A stretch of DNA of 45,692 nucleotides, from the NCBI GenBank assembly GCA_937889225.1, contig CALAST010000092.1, forward strand, positions 1 through 45,692, read 5' to 3'. The first letter of the stretch is position 1. Every line of letters begins with the position of its first letter. A model generated the notes under the pieces. The model was given only the letters and a program-made list of their open reading frames with translations. It did not search any database and was not told the DNA's origin. The position numbers were made by a program, and so were the translations under genes. Shown piece after piece: positions 5,679 to 14,599 of this stretch. This DNA is from an uncultured Lachnobacterium sp. (lineage in GTDB: Bacteria; Bacillota; Clostridia; Lachnospirales; Lachnospiraceae).

Positions 5679-7331
5679 ATGACAGCATACACAACTACCA
5701 CCGGACAGATAACAGCACTATACGCCCGTCTTTCGCAAGAGGACGCATTGGATGGCGACAGCAACAGCATAGTCAATCAGAAAGCAGTCCTTTCAAAATA
5801 TGCGGCAGACAACGGCTTTTCAAATCCAACCTTTTTCATTGATGACGGCGTTTCGGGTGTGACGTTTGACAGACCGAATTTCAACCGCATGATAGCGGAG
5901 ATTGAAGCGGGGAATGTGGGGGCGGTTATTGTCAAGGATATGTCCCGTTTAGGGCGTGACTATCTGAAAGTCGGCTATTATACGGAAATCTTTTTCGTAG
6001 AAAGAGATGTGCGCTACATAGCAATCAATGACGGCGTTGACAGCGCAAAGGGCGACAACGATTTTACCCCGTTCCGCAATCTTTTCAACGATTTTTACGC
6101 CAAAGATACCAGTAAAAAGGTACGGGCAATCAAGAAAGCGCAGGGCATGGCGGGGGAACATTTAGGAAAACCGCCCTACGGGTATCAGCATGACCCCGCC
6201 GACAAGAAAAAGTGGATTTTGGACGAGGAAGCCGCCGCTGTGGTAAAAAGGATTTTTGATTTGTGCGTTGCAGGAAACGGGCCTATGCGGATAGCGAAAA
6301 TCTTGAAAGCGGACAAGGTGTTGACGACAAGAGCCTACTATGCGAAAAAGAAAGGGAAAGCACTTCCCGACAATCCGTATCATTGGAACGAAAACAGCGT
6401 TGTCGGCATTTTGGAGCGTATGGACTACTGCGGGCATACGGTCAATTTCAAAAGCTATTCAAAGTCCCACAAACTGAAAAAGCGTATCCCAACCCCAAAG
6501 GAACAGCAGGCGGTTTTTCGCAATACCCATGAAGCGATTGTAGAGGAAGCTGTCTTTGAACGGGTACAGGAATTAAGGGCAAACAAACGCCGCCCCACAA
6601 AAGCGGAACGGCAAGGCTTATTTTCCGGCTTGGTGTTCTGTGCCGATTGCGGGAGCAAATTACACTTTGCCACCTGCAAGAGTTTTGACGGCTCGCAAGA
6701 CCATTACCGCTGTGCCAACTACAAGAGCAATACGGGAAGCTGTACGGCGCACTTTATCCGAGAGGAAACCTTGAAGCAGATCGTCCGGCAGAGGATATTC
6801 CATGTGACGGCGTTGTTCTATGAGGACATTACCGCTTTTATGGAACTGATACGCAAACAGCGGTTTGACGAAGCGGAAAAAGAGATGAAGCGCAAGCGGC
6901 GGGAAGTCGGACAGGCGAAAAAGCGGATTGCGGAACTTGACCGGATTTTCAAGCGTATCTATGAGGACGACATCAGCGGCGCAATCAGTCACGAACGGTT
7001 TTTGAAGCTGTCCGCCGAGTATGAAGCGGAGCAGAAAGAACTGACGGAAAAGGTCAAGGCGGAACAGAAAGAAGTCGATACCTACGAGCAGAACAAGAAC
7101 GATTTTGACAGCTTTGCCGCCATTATCCGCAAGTATGTGGGGATTACGGAATTGACGCCCACTATCGTCAATGAGTTTATCAAGAAAATCGTTGTCCATG
7201 CGCCGGAAAAAGTCAATGGGAAACGCTATCAGAAAGTAGACATTGTATTCAACTTTGTGGGCGAACTCCACTTCCCGACAGACCCGCAGACGGAACGGAA
7301 AGAAACCAATGAACAGGAAAAGACGGCATAG
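5679..7331 (+). CDS. Large serine recombinase (element integrase)
   Basis: A 550-residue site-specific recombinase that would integrate and excise the element. The catalytic domain starts with YARLSQED (nucleophile Ser19), followed by DMSRLGRD with both essential arginines. A recombinase domain begins near KPPYGYQHDP. A zinc ribbon has FCADCGSKL and a later YRCANY-GSC pair, and a long charged coiled coil near residues 400-470 is typical of this class. The start has AGGAGG 8 nt upstream; an in-frame start further left is inside tnpW. All catalytic residues seem intact, so the enzyme could still act. It resembles the TndX/TnpX-like group; target site not determined. Confidence 0.92.
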   Translation: MTAYTTTTGQITALYARLSQEDALDGDSNSIVNQKAVLSKYAADNGFSNPTFFIDDGVSGVTFDRPNFNRMIAEIEAGNVGAVIVKDMSRLGRDYLKVGYYTEIFFVERDVRYIAINDGVDSAKGDNDFTPFRNLFNDFYAKDTSKKVRAIKKAQGMAGEHLGKPPYGYQHDPADKKKWILDEEAAAVVKRIFDLCVAGNGPMRIAKILKADKVLTTRAYYAKKKGKALPDNPYHWNENSVVGILERMDYCGHTVNFKSYSKSHKLKKRIPTPKEQQAVFRNTHEAIVEEAVFERVQELRANKRRPTKAERQGLFSGLVFCADCGSKLHFATCKSFDGSQDHYRCANYKSNTGSCTAHFIREETLKQIVRQRIFHVTALFYEDITAFMELIRKQRFDEAEKEMKRKRREVGQAKKRIAELDRIFKRIYEDDISGAISHERFLKLSAEYEAEQKELTEKVKAEQKEVDTYEQNKNDFDSFAAIIRKYVGITELTPTIVNEFIKKIVVHAPEKVNGKRYQKVDIVFNFVGELHFPTDPQTERKETNEQEKTA

Positions 7332-7422
7332 CCCTTGTTACGGGGCTACGCCGCCTAATCGGAAATTACTTCCTTGTGACCGAAAACCTTTGACTTAACA
7401 AGTTTTCCAGTCAAAATATTGT

Positions 7423-9264
7423 CTACTCCACCGTCACACTTTTCGCCAAATTCCTTGGTTTATCCACATCTAATCCCTTAGCAACACTCACATAATACGC
7501 AAGTAACTGCAATGGAACAATCGCAAGTGAAGTGGTAAAATATTTTGCAGTTTTCGGAACATATACCGAAAAATTCGCAGTTTCTTCTATATTATAGTTC
7601 CCATATGTCGTAACTCCCATCAAATACGCTCCACGGCTTTTTACTTCGAGCATATTGCCGATACTTTTTTCAAAAAGCTCACTTCTTGTCAATACCCCAA
7701 TTACTAATGTACCTTCTTCTATCAGGCTAATCGTACCATGTTTTAATTCCCCTGCTGCATATGCTTCGGAATGAATATAACTAATTTCCTTTAATTTCAA
7801 ACTCCCTTCTAAGCAAATTCCGTAATCAATCCCTCTCCCAATAAAGAAAATACTTTTCGCATTTGCATACTTTGCTGCAAACCATTGCATACGTTCTTTA
7901 TCTTCCAAAATCTTATGAATTTTTTCGGGTAAAGACTCTAATTCTTTTATCAAATATATTTTCTCTTTTTCTGCAAGTAATCCCTTTTGTATTGCTAACT
8001 GCATTGCTAACAAATAAATGGTAATCAACTGTGCACTATATGCTTTTGTAGTGGCAACCGAAATTTCCGGTCCTGCATAGGTATACATTACAAAATCTGC
8101 TTCTCTTGCAATGCTTGAACCCAATACATTTACAATTCCAAGTGTCGGTACTTTACTTTCTTTTGCCAATCGAAGTGCTGCTAAAGAGTCTGCTGTTTCT
8201 CCTGATTGTGAAATAATGATGACTAACGCATTTTTTATCATTTGCGGATTGCGATAACGAAATTCAGAAGCTAAATCCACTTCTACTGAAACACCTGTTA
8301 ATTCTTCCATAATATATTTAGCAGTTACTCCCACATGGTATGCAGAACCGCATGCTACGATATAAATACGTTCCAATTGCTTCAAAAATTCCTCTGTCAA
8401 ACCGGTTTCTGCCAAATTGATGTTTCCATCTTTTACATAAGAATTTAACGTATCGGATACTGCTTTCGGCTGCTCATAAATTTCTTTCATCATAAAATGC
8501 TCAAATCCGCCCTTTTCGGCAACTTGTGCATCCCAATGGATTGTCACAATATCTTTTTGTATTTCTTCCAAATCGACATTAAAAAAATGTACATTATCTT
8601 TTTCTAATACTGCAATTTCCATGTTGTCAATATAATATACCTGTTTGGTATGTTTTAAAATGGCAGGTACATCGGAAGCAATGTACACTCCGTCTGCCCC
8701 CTGTCCTACAATAAGCGGACTGTCTTTGCGTACTGCATATACTTTTTGCGGACAATCTGCAAACATAATGCCAAGTGCATACGAACCACGAATACGAAGC
8801 ATCGCTCTTGTCAATGCTTCCAGATGTTCTCCGCCTAACTTTTTGTCATAATAATCAATCAACTTTACAGCCACTTCCGTATCTGTTTGCGAGTAAAACT
8901 GATAGCCGGCTTTTGTAAGTTTTTCTTTCAATTCCATGTAATTTTCAATAATTCCATTATGCACAATCATTACATGATGGTCATCACTGCAATGTGGATG
9001 TGCATTTAATTCTGATGGCTCTCCATGTGTCGCCCATCTCGTGTGCCCAATTCCACTTGTACCTTCCAATGCCTTTCCGTCATCTGTTTTTTCTGCCAGA
9101 ATTTTTAATCTTCCCTTTGCTTTTACTGTATCGATTCGATTTTGTTTTTCGCTGCGAATGGAAATTCCCGCGGAATCATATCCGCGGTATTCCAGTTTGG
9201 ATAACCCATCTAATAAAATTGGTGCAGCTTGTCTTGTGCCAATATATCCAACAATTCCACACAT
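7423..9264 (-). CDS. glmS: Glutamine--fructose-6-phosphate aminotransferase (isomerizing)
   Basis: A 613-residue cytosolic enzyme making glucosamine-6-phosphate from fructose-6-phosphate and glutamine, the entry to UDP-GlcNAc and cell-wall synthesis. The N-terminal class II glutaminase begins MCGIVGYIGT with Cys2 as nucleophile. Two SIS domains follow (about 290-430 and 460-600), with SQSGETADSLAAL in the first. The C-terminus ends in KPRNLAKSVTVE, as in the family. The length is normal. It is the last gene of the purB-purA-glmS run, 116 bases after purA. The 116-base upstream gap is too short for a glmS ribozyme and none is seen. The integrative element lies directly downstream. Confidence 0.97.
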   Translation of the reverse strand: MCGIVGYIGTRQAAPILLDGLSKLEYRGYDSAGISIRSEKQNRIDTVKAKGRLKILAEKTDDGKALEGTSGIGHTRWATHGEPSELNAHPHCSDDHHVMIVHNGIIENYMELKEKLTKAGYQFYSQTDTEVAVKLIDYYDKKLGGEHLEALTRAMLRIRGSYALGIMFADCPQKVYAVRKDSPLIVGQGADGVYIASDVPAILKHTKQVYYIDNMEIAVLEKDNVHFFNVDLEEIQKDIVTIHWDAQVAEKGGFEHFMMKEIYEQPKAVSDTLNSYVKDGNINLAETGLTEEFLKQLERIYIVACGSAYHVGVTAKYIMEELTGVSVEVDLASEFRYRNPQMIKNALVIIISQSGETADSLAALRLAKESKVPTLGIVNVLGSSIAREADFVMYTYAGPEISVATTKAYSAQLITIYLLAMQLAIQKGLLAEKEKIYLIKELESLPEKIHKILEDKERMQWFAAKYANAKSIFFIGRGIDYGICLEGSLKLKEISYIHSEAYAAGELKHGTISLIEEGTLVIGVLTRSELFEKSIGNMLEVKSRGAYLMGVTTYGNYNIEETANFSVYVPKTAKYFTTSLAIVPLQLLAYYVSVAKGLDVDKPRNLAKSVTVE

Positions 9265-9380
9265 ATTCGACTCCCTATTTCTATAAATTTTATAAAATTA
9301 TGGCCATGTAAAACTTTTATCTGTTTGTACACAAAATCCTTTCATTTTTATGCCAAACTTCTCTTGCTTTACTATTATAT

Positions 9381-10667
9381 TTATGCATTCCATCCCCGAT
9401 ATATAATATCTTCACGTCCCGGTCCATTAGAAATTATCGTAATCGGATATCCAATTCGTTCTTCAATAAATTCGATATACTTTTTACAATTTTCCGGAAG
9501 TTTGTCATACTCTTTGATACCTCGAATATCACATTTCCATCCCGGCAATACTTCCAATACCGGTTTTGCTTTTTCCAACAAACGGGTAACCGGAAAATCA
9601 GTTGTCACTTTTCCATCTATTTCATATCCAACACAAACCGGAATTTCATCCAAATATCCTAATACATCCAATACGGTAAATGCTACATCGGTTGTTCCTT
9701 GCATACGACAGCCATATTTCGAAGCAACACAATCAAACCATCCCATTCTGCGTGGGCGGCCTGTTGTTGCACCATATTCTCCACCATCGCCACCGCGTCT
9801 TCTCAATTCGTTTGCTTCCTCACCAAATATTTCACTAACAAAAGCACCTGCTCCAACTGCGGAAGAATATGCCTTACAAACGGTTACAATCTGCTCAATC
9901 TCATATGGCGGAATTCCTGCACCGATTGCACCATATGCGGCTAACGTGGAAGAAGATGTAACCATTGGATAAATGCCATGGTCAGGGTCTTTAAGCGTTC
10001 CTAACTGACCTTCTAATAAAATTGTTTTATTTTCCTTTATTGCTTTTTCTAACACTTTTGAAACATCTGCGACATAAGGTGCAATTTTATCACGATATTC
10101 CAGTAATGTTTCCAATAATTCTTCTGCTTTTAGCAATGGCTTATGGTACAAATGTTCCAAAATCACATTTTTTTGTGCTGTTACGTTTTTTAATTTTTCT
10201 AACAGTTGTGCTTCTTCAAACAGTTCACTTACTTGAAATCCTATCTTTGCATATTTATCCGAATAAAATGGAGCAATTCCCGATTTTGTTGAACCGAAAG
10301 ATTTTTTTCCCAAGCGTTCTTCTTCATACTGGTCAAATAAAATATGGTAAGGCATTACAATCTGAGCTCTGTCGGAAACTAAAATCTTTGGACTTGGCAC
10401 ACCTTTTGCAACAATCGCGTCTATTTCGTTACACAAAACAGGAATATTTAATGCAACACCATTTCCGATAATACTTGTAGTATGGTCATAAAAAATCCCG
10501 GACGGCAATGTATGAAGTGCAAACTTTCCATAGGAATTTACAATTGTATGCCCTGCATTTGCTCCACCTTGATAACGCACTACATAATCTGCATTTTGTG
10601 CCAATGTATCTGTAATTTTCCCTTTTCCTTCATCTCCCCAGTTTGCCCCAACAACGGCTTTTACCAT
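9381..10667 (-). CDS. purA: Adenylosuccinate synthetase
   Basis: A 428-residue enzyme joining IMP and aspartate with GTP to give adenylosuccinate, the first committed step to AMP. The N-terminal motif NWGDEGKGK holds the catalytic Asp, and GGANAGHT holds the catalytic His. GATTGRPRRMGWFD near residue 300 is diagnostic. The usual TTGRGIGP-type loop is replaced by GSTKSGIAPFYSDK, a variant I also associate with clostridial PurA. A promoter-like TTGCAT-16-TATGAG lies in the 172-base gap behind purB, so purA may be expressed both with purB and alone. Confidence 0.96.
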   Translation of the reverse strand: MVKAVVGANWGDEGKGKITDTLAQNADYVVRYQGGANAGHTIVNSYGKFALHTLPSGIFYDHTTSIIGNGVALNIPVLCNEIDAIVAKGVPSPKILVSDRAQIVMPYHILFDQYEEERLGKKSFGSTKSGIAPFYSDKYAKIGFQVSELFEEAQLLEKLKNVTAQKNVILEHLYHKPLLKAEELLETLLEYRDKIAPYVADVSKVLEKAIKENKTILLEGQLGTLKDPDHGIYPMVTSSSTLAAYGAIGAGIPPYEIEQIVTVCKAYSSAVGAGAFVSEIFGEEANELRRRGGDGGEYGATTGRPRRMGWFDCVASKYGCRMQGTTDVAFTVLDVLGYLDEIPVCVGYEIDGKVTTDFPVTRLLEKAKPVLEVLPGWKCDIRGIKEYDKLPENCKKYIEFIEERIGYPITIISNGPGREDIIYRGWNA

Positions 10668-10839
10668 ATATGAATTACCTCTTTTCTTTCTATTTTGTTA
10701 CGATTTATACGTAATGAACATCTTTCATTCTCATAGCACTATCTTTTGTATATGCAAACTTGTAAGTTTATTTTTGTACAATTTCCAGTATTTGCTCAAT
10801 TATGGTTATAAATTATTATTCATTTATATACGCAAATTT

Positions 10840-12294
10840 TTACACATGGATTTCCGCAGAACCTCCAATTAATTCTGCATATTCTTCCAATATCGGCTGA
10901 ATATGCTTAGAAAGAAACATCTCCACCTGTTCTTTGGAACGCCCTATATATCTGGATGGCTGCATCGTTTCCTGCAACTCCTCTATGGAAAGATGAAATG
11001 CTTCATCCTGTGCAATCAGTTCTAATAAATTATTATCTTTTCCCTCTACTTTTACATTACGTCCTGCTTCCATCGAAAGCTCTCGAATTCGCTCATGTAA
11101 TTCCTGACGATTTCCACCTTTTTTTACGGCATCCATCATAATATTTTCCGTTGCCATAAATGGAAGCTCGCTCATTAATCTCTTTTCCATTACTTTCGGA
11201 TACACAACTAAGCCATCCACTACATTCAGACATAAATCCAAAATGCCGTCGATTGCCAAAAAACTCTCCGGTATCGCTAACCGTTTATTTGCTGAATCAT
11301 CTAACGTTCTTTCAAACCATTGTGTTGCAGATGTAATTGCCGGATTGAGTGCATCTACCATCACAAAACGAGCAAGCGAAGCAATTCGTTCACTTCGCAT
11401 TGGATTTCTTTTATATGCCATAGCTGACGAACCTATTTGATTTTTTTCAAATGGTTCTTCGATTTCCTTTAAATGCTGCAGCAAACGAATATCATTGCTC
11501 ATCTTATGTGCACTTGCGGCAATTCCCGAAAGTACATTTAATACTTTTGTATCTATTTTTCTGGAATATGTCTGTCCTGAAACGGCATAACAAGCATCAA
11601 ACCCCATTTTCTTGGCTATCATTTGGTCAATTTTATCTATTTTCTCCTGATTTCCATCAAATAATTCCAAAAAAGAGGCTTGTGTACCTGTTGTACCTTT
11701 TGAACCTAATAATTTTATATTTGAAAGAACAAATTCCAAATCTTCAAAATCCAGTAAAAATTCCTGCAGCCATAAACAAGCACGTTTTCCAACGGTCGTT
11801 GGTTGTGCAGGCTGAAAATGCGTAAATGCAAGTGTTGGAAGTGCCTTATATTCTTCTGCAAAATCAGCTAATGCTTTCATCACATTGATAAGTTTCTTCT
11901 TCACTAAACGCAAAGCTTCCGTCATTATGATAATGTCCGTATTATCACCCACGTAACAGGAAGTTGCCCCCAAATGAATAATCCCTGCTGCTTTTGGACA
12001 TTGCATTCCATATGCATATACATGACTCATCACATCATGGCGAACCAGTTTTTCCCGTTCTCTTGCTACTTCATAATTGATGTCTTCTGCATGAGCTTTC
12101 AGTTCCTCAATTTGTTCCTCTGTGATAACCGGTTTTCCATTTTGACATAAACCAAGTTCTTTTTCCGTTTCTGCTAACGCAATCCAAAGTTTCCTCCATG
12201 TACGAAATTTCATATGCGGAGAAAAAATATACTGCATTTCTTTACTCGCATACCGTTCGGATAATGGGCTTTGATATCGGTCTGTATGTTGCAT
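10840..12294 (-). CDS. purB: Adenylosuccinate lyase
   Basis: A 484-residue member of the fumarase/aspartase superfamily. It acts twice in purine synthesis: it splits SAICAR to AICAR, and adenylosuccinate to AMP, releasing fumarate. The superfamily signature appears as GSSAMAYKRNPMRSE near residue 290, and the substrate loop near HLGATSCYVGDNTD is present. TAGGAGG precedes the ATG and a promoter lies at 12369-12396. It stands with purA, the preceding step for AMP, and both point toward glmS. Confidence 0.96.
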   Translation of the reverse strand: MQHTDRYQSPLSERYASKEMQYIFSPHMKFRTWRKLWIALAETEKELGLCQNGKPVITEEQIEELKAHAEDINYEVAREREKLVRHDVMSHVYAYGMQCPKAAGIIHLGATSCYVGDNTDIIIMTEALRLVKKKLINVMKALADFAEEYKALPTLAFTHFQPAQPTTVGKRACLWLQEFLLDFEDLEFVLSNIKLLGSKGTTGTQASFLELFDGNQEKIDKIDQMIAKKMGFDACYAVSGQTYSRKIDTKVLNVLSGIAASAHKMSNDIRLLQHLKEIEEPFEKNQIGSSAMAYKRNPMRSERIASLARFVMVDALNPAITSATQWFERTLDDSANKRLAIPESFLAIDGILDLCLNVVDGLVVYPKVMEKRLMSELPFMATENIMMDAVKKGGNRQELHERIRELSMEAGRNVKVEGKDNNLLELIAQDEAFHLSIEELQETMQPSRYIGRSKEQVEMFLSKHIQPILEEYAELIGGSAEIHV

Positions 12295-12368
12295 CTTGTG
12301 TCCTCCTATAAAGTCTTTCTTGCTTGTTTTCTTACTTTATTTTTCCCACTTACTTTACAATTATTGAT

Positions 12369-12396
12369 TACATAATATTTAACGTAAATTTGACAA
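12369..12396 (-). promoter_or_regulatory. purB promoter
   Basis: Minus strand TTGTCA (12396-12391), 16-bp spacer, TATGTA (12374-12369), about 75 bases ahead of the purB start. No purine riboswitch fold was recognised in the leader. Confidence 0.5.
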
Positions 12397-12716
12397 ATGA
12401 AAAAATGAAATAAAAAAGTATATATTTTTAGTATGATAAAGTATTATTTTTATGAAAAATTATAATTATTGAACTCACATCATTTATATTTTCATATCAA
12501 AATTACATGTACTTCAAATCATCTTTTAATAGAACATAATACATATACAAAAAAGACGCCAAATAAACCTAATATACTAGGTTCTTTGACGCCTTTGTCA
12601 TTTAAAATATTTTTAGAACTCCCCTACCCACCACTTAATGCTCTATATACTTGAAGTAGGATATTTTCTTGATTTAGTTAAACAAAACTTTTGTAAAATT
12701 CATACAAAATCCCTTT
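12397..12716. other. AT-rich intergenic region
   Basis: Very AT-rich and without coding capacity. The only clear structure is the terminator of the Rrf2 gene (12549-12593). The rest, between 12397 and 12548, shows no feature I can name. Confidence 0.6.
12549..12593 (-). terminator. Terminator of the Rrf2 gene
   Basis: In minus-strand RNA, GGCGUC (12593-12588) pairs with a second GGCGUC (12560-12555) through two G-U wobbles, enclosing AAA/UUU and ACCUA/UAGGU pairs, and six U residues follow. The wobbles work only on this strand, confirming direction. Confidence 0.7.
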
Positions 12717-13139
12717 TTATAGCAAGGTTCGTTCACTTTCCTGAAGAATATCTTCCAATGATATTCCATCCAAATATTCCATAATTACTTTGTTAAGTCC
12801 TGTCCAAAGTGGTAATGTTTTACACTTATCTGCCCGTTCGCATGGTTTTGCGTTTTCTTCCAAACACATAACAGGAGCTAATGTACCTTCTGTCAACCGA
12901 AGAATATCTCCAACTTTATAGTCTTTTGGTTCCTTATTTAGTTTGTAGCCTCCGCCTTTTCCATGCATTGCCTCAACAAATCCGGCTTTTGAGAGCATAA
13001 CCATAATACTTTCCAGATATTTCTTCGAAACATTTTGTCGCTCTGTGATATCTTTCAGCGGAATAAATTCTTCTTGTGAATTTTCTGCTAAGTCCAACAT
13101 AACCCGTAGTGCATATCTTCCTTTTGATGAAATCAGCAT
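12717..13139 (-). CDS. Rrf2-family regulator with three cysteines (probable Fe-S sensor)
   Basis: A 140-residue winged-helix repressor. It opens MLISSKGRYALRVMLDLA, the Rrf2 hallmark, with a DNA-reading helix near NVSKKYLESIMVML and a GKGGGYKL wing. C92, C100 and C106 correspond to the cluster-binding cysteines of IscR-type Rrf2 proteins (spacing C-x7-C-x5-C), so it may hold a [2Fe-2S] cluster and sense iron, redox or nitric oxide. No isc/suf or cysteine genes are adjacent, so the regulon is unknown. A 6-bp dyad lies across its own -35 box (13190-13210), suggesting autoregulation. Confidence 0.9.
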   Translation of the reverse strand: MLISSKGRYALRVMLDLAENSQEEFIPLKDITERQNVSKKYLESIMVMLSKAGFVEAMHGKGGGYKLNKEPKDYKVGDILRLTEGTLAPVMCLEENAKPCERADKCKTLPLWTGLNKVIMEYLDGISLEDILQESERTLL

Positions 13140-13175
13140 ATATTAACCACCTACCAATCTTGTATGTTGATACAA

Positions 13176-13210
13176 ACTATACACCCATTTACCTACCATG
13201 TCAATAGGTA
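13176..13210 (-). promoter_or_regulatory. Rrf2 gene promoter and dyad operator
   Basis: Minus strand TTGACA (13204-13199), 17-bp spacer, TATAGT (13181-13176). The dyad TACCTA (13190-13195) / TAGGTA (13205-13210) with 9 bases between its arms spans the -35 box. Confidence 0.7.
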
Positions 13211-13227
13211 ATTGTTAAAAATTGCCT

Positions 13228-13446
13228 TTATATATCCATTTGCAATAAAATAATCTTCTGTGCAGTTTCCACCATATTCGTGCCGGAATCCATACTGCAT
13301 TTTTGAAGATAGCGAAATGCTTCCGGCTCTGTCATATTCTTTCGTTCCATAACAATCTTTTTTGCTTTTTCGATATATTCCTGTTCTTTTTCACTCCGAT
13401 TTTTCGGTTTTTGCGATTTTTCTTGAATACGACCTTTTCCTTGCAT
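13228..13446 (-). CDS. Stand-alone ANTAR-domain RNA-binding antiterminator
   Basis: A 72-residue protein made of a short basic N-terminus (to about residue 20) and a single ANTAR domain (about 20-70). The family pattern AKxIxM, EAFxxLxxxSM and a closing VAxxI-type helix is seen as IEKAKKIVMERKNM, EAFRYLQKCSM and VETAQKIILL. ANTAR proteins bind paired hexaloop hairpins in nascent RNA and prevent termination. Most carry a receiver or other sensor domain; here there is none, so control must be by expression or a partner. GAGGA precedes the start by 9 nt. It stands alone between the Rrf2 gene and the divergent LytTR gene. Confidence 0.75.
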   Translation of the reverse strand: MQGKGRIQEKSQKPKNRSEKEQEYIEKAKKIVMERKNMTEPEAFRYLQKCSMDSGTNMVETAQKIILLQMDI

Positions 13447-13786
13447 AAGTATTATTTCCTCGTGGACTTTCTTGATTCGGTTAAATTTTTTAGCTATATC
13501 CCTAATATCTCCTTACCACACTCAAATATGTGGATTTTTAAATTTTAATTTTTACTGAGTTACTATCCACACATAACCGATGATTCTGTGTATTCTGCAT
13601 GAATTTTTAGTTCTTTCCAAAATAGCTCTTGATAATGCAAATTTGTGCATAATGACAATTACATATTCTTAAGTTAATGACATTGTGCATGAACAGTAAC
13701 ATATAAGCCAACTTGCATATATCAAAAAAAATGCTTATAATAGCATCAACCAATTCGACTAAACTATATACATAGGAGACTAATAA
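13447..13786. other. Regulatory gap between ANTAR and LytTR genes
   Basis: 340 bases between divergent genes. No coding frame is supported. A repeated motif ahead of the LytTR gene (13643-13703) is listed separately. On the ANTAR side, a CCACA/TGTGG hairpin is present near 13515-13532, of unknown relevance. Confidence 0.5.
13643..13703 (+). promoter_or_regulatory. Direct repeats ahead of the LytTR regulator gene
   Basis: TTGTGCAT at 13643 and 13683 is each followed by a related box, ACAATTACATA (13655-13665) and ACAGTAACATA (13693-13703), giving two units about 40 bases apart. LytTR proteins bind direct repeats resembling ACAGTTA, so these are candidate autoregulatory sites. Confidence 0.4.
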
Positions 13787-14485
13787 ATGGTATATCAAAT
13801 TGCAATCTGTGATGATTGTGAAAAAGACGCTGATTTTGTACAAACGATTTTAAAGAACTGGGCAGCAAGCCGACAAATTACGATTCAAACGCAGGTATTC
13901 CCTTCTGCGGAGAGTTTCTTGTTCGCATATGCAGAAAATAAAACTTTTGACATCCTTCTGTTGGATATTGAAATGGGTGCTATGGATGGTGTGACTATGG
14001 CAAAGCGTGTACGTCAGGACAACGAAGCAGTACAAATCGTATTTATTACCGGTTACTCTGACTATATCGCAGAAGGCTATGACGTGGCGGCTCTCCATTA
14101 TCTGATGAAACCCGTAAATACAGAAAAATTATTTACCGTACTAGACCGTGCTTTGGAAAAAAGAAAACAAGAAGAACGATGTCTGAACCTCGAACTCTCC
14201 GGTGAAATGATACGAATTCCATTTTATGAAATTCGCTATCTGAATGTGCGGCAAAATTATGTTACGATTCATTGCAAACGGGAATATACCATCAAACGAA
14301 CGCTAAGCGATTTTGAAAAGGAATTGGATGAACGTTTTTTTCGGGTTGGCAGAGCCATGATTGTAAACTTAAAGTATATTCAGAGAGTTACAAAAACAGA
14401 TGTATATTTATCAGATGGTACTGTCCTTCCTTTACCAAGAGGTTCTTACGAACCACTAAACCGAGCAATTATTACATATACTTAG
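13787..14485 (+). CDS. LytTR-family response regulator
   Basis: A 232-residue cytosolic regulator of the AgrA/VirR type. The receiver domain (1-120) has the acidic pair D9/D10, phospho-acceptor D60 in LLLDIEMGAMDG, and K108 in LMKPV. The LytTR DNA-binding domain (about 135-230) shows IPFYEIRYLNVRQNYVTIHC, a charged RTLSDFEKEL, and FFRVGRAMIVNL, all typical. The partner kinase gene follows 114 bases downstream. Such pairs usually respond to secreted peptides and switch on bacteriocin, export or surface genes; the ABC exporter that follows is the obvious candidate target. Confidence 0.92.
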   Translation: MVYQIAICDDCEKDADFVQTILKNWAASRQITIQTQVFPSAESFLFAYAENKTFDILLLDIEMGAMDGVTMAKRVRQDNEAVQIVFITGYSDYIAEGYDVAALHYLMKPVNTEKLFTVLDRALEKRKQEERCLNLELSGEMIRIPFYEIRYLNVRQNYVTIHCKREYTIKRTLSDFEKELDERFFRVGRAMIVNLKYIQRVTKTDVYLSDGTVLPLPRGSYEPLNRAIITYT

Positions 14486-14599
14486 ATACTGTTTATATAT
14501 TTTACTTATTATTTCTATATATTATCTAATATCAACTCCACACAAAGATATTGATAACAGACAATAAATTTCACAAAAAAGCGATAATGGAGATTCACT

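Larger units (their letters stand above)
1975..7400. mobile_element. Remnant integrative element with large serine recombinase
   Basis: This block is visibly GC-richer than its flanks. It carries an HTH/sigma pair and KTR protein in Tn916 accessory-gene order, TraX and TetR cargo, TnpW and a large serine recombinase. No conjugation genes (relaxase, coupling protein, VirB4-like ATPase) are present, so it is a decayed or very small mobilisable element. Limits are approximate: the left edge is between the toxin promoter and the terminator at 2123, and the right edge is between the recombinase stop (7331) and the glmS stop (7423). I could not identify att sites by eye. Confidence 0.6.

Noticed and set aside
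1975..7400. Complete Tn916-like conjugative transposon
   Set aside because: No relaxase, coupling protein, VirB4-like or tyrosine integrase/xis genes; only accessory genes and an unrelated serine recombinase are present.
9265..9380. glmS ribozyme or riboswitch in the glmS leader
   Set aside because: The gap to purA is only 116 bases, and no ribozyme core motif is seen.
9229..9972. Long plus-strand open frame opposite glmS and purA
   Set aside because: It lies wholly antisense to two certain housekeeping genes, has low-complexity Ser/Pro/Tyr composition and no ribosome site; it is a shadow of the minus-strand codon pattern.
12295..12716. Purine riboswitch upstream of purB
   Set aside because: The leader is AT-rich with a simple promoter; no three-stem purine aptamer or its conserved joining sequences were found.
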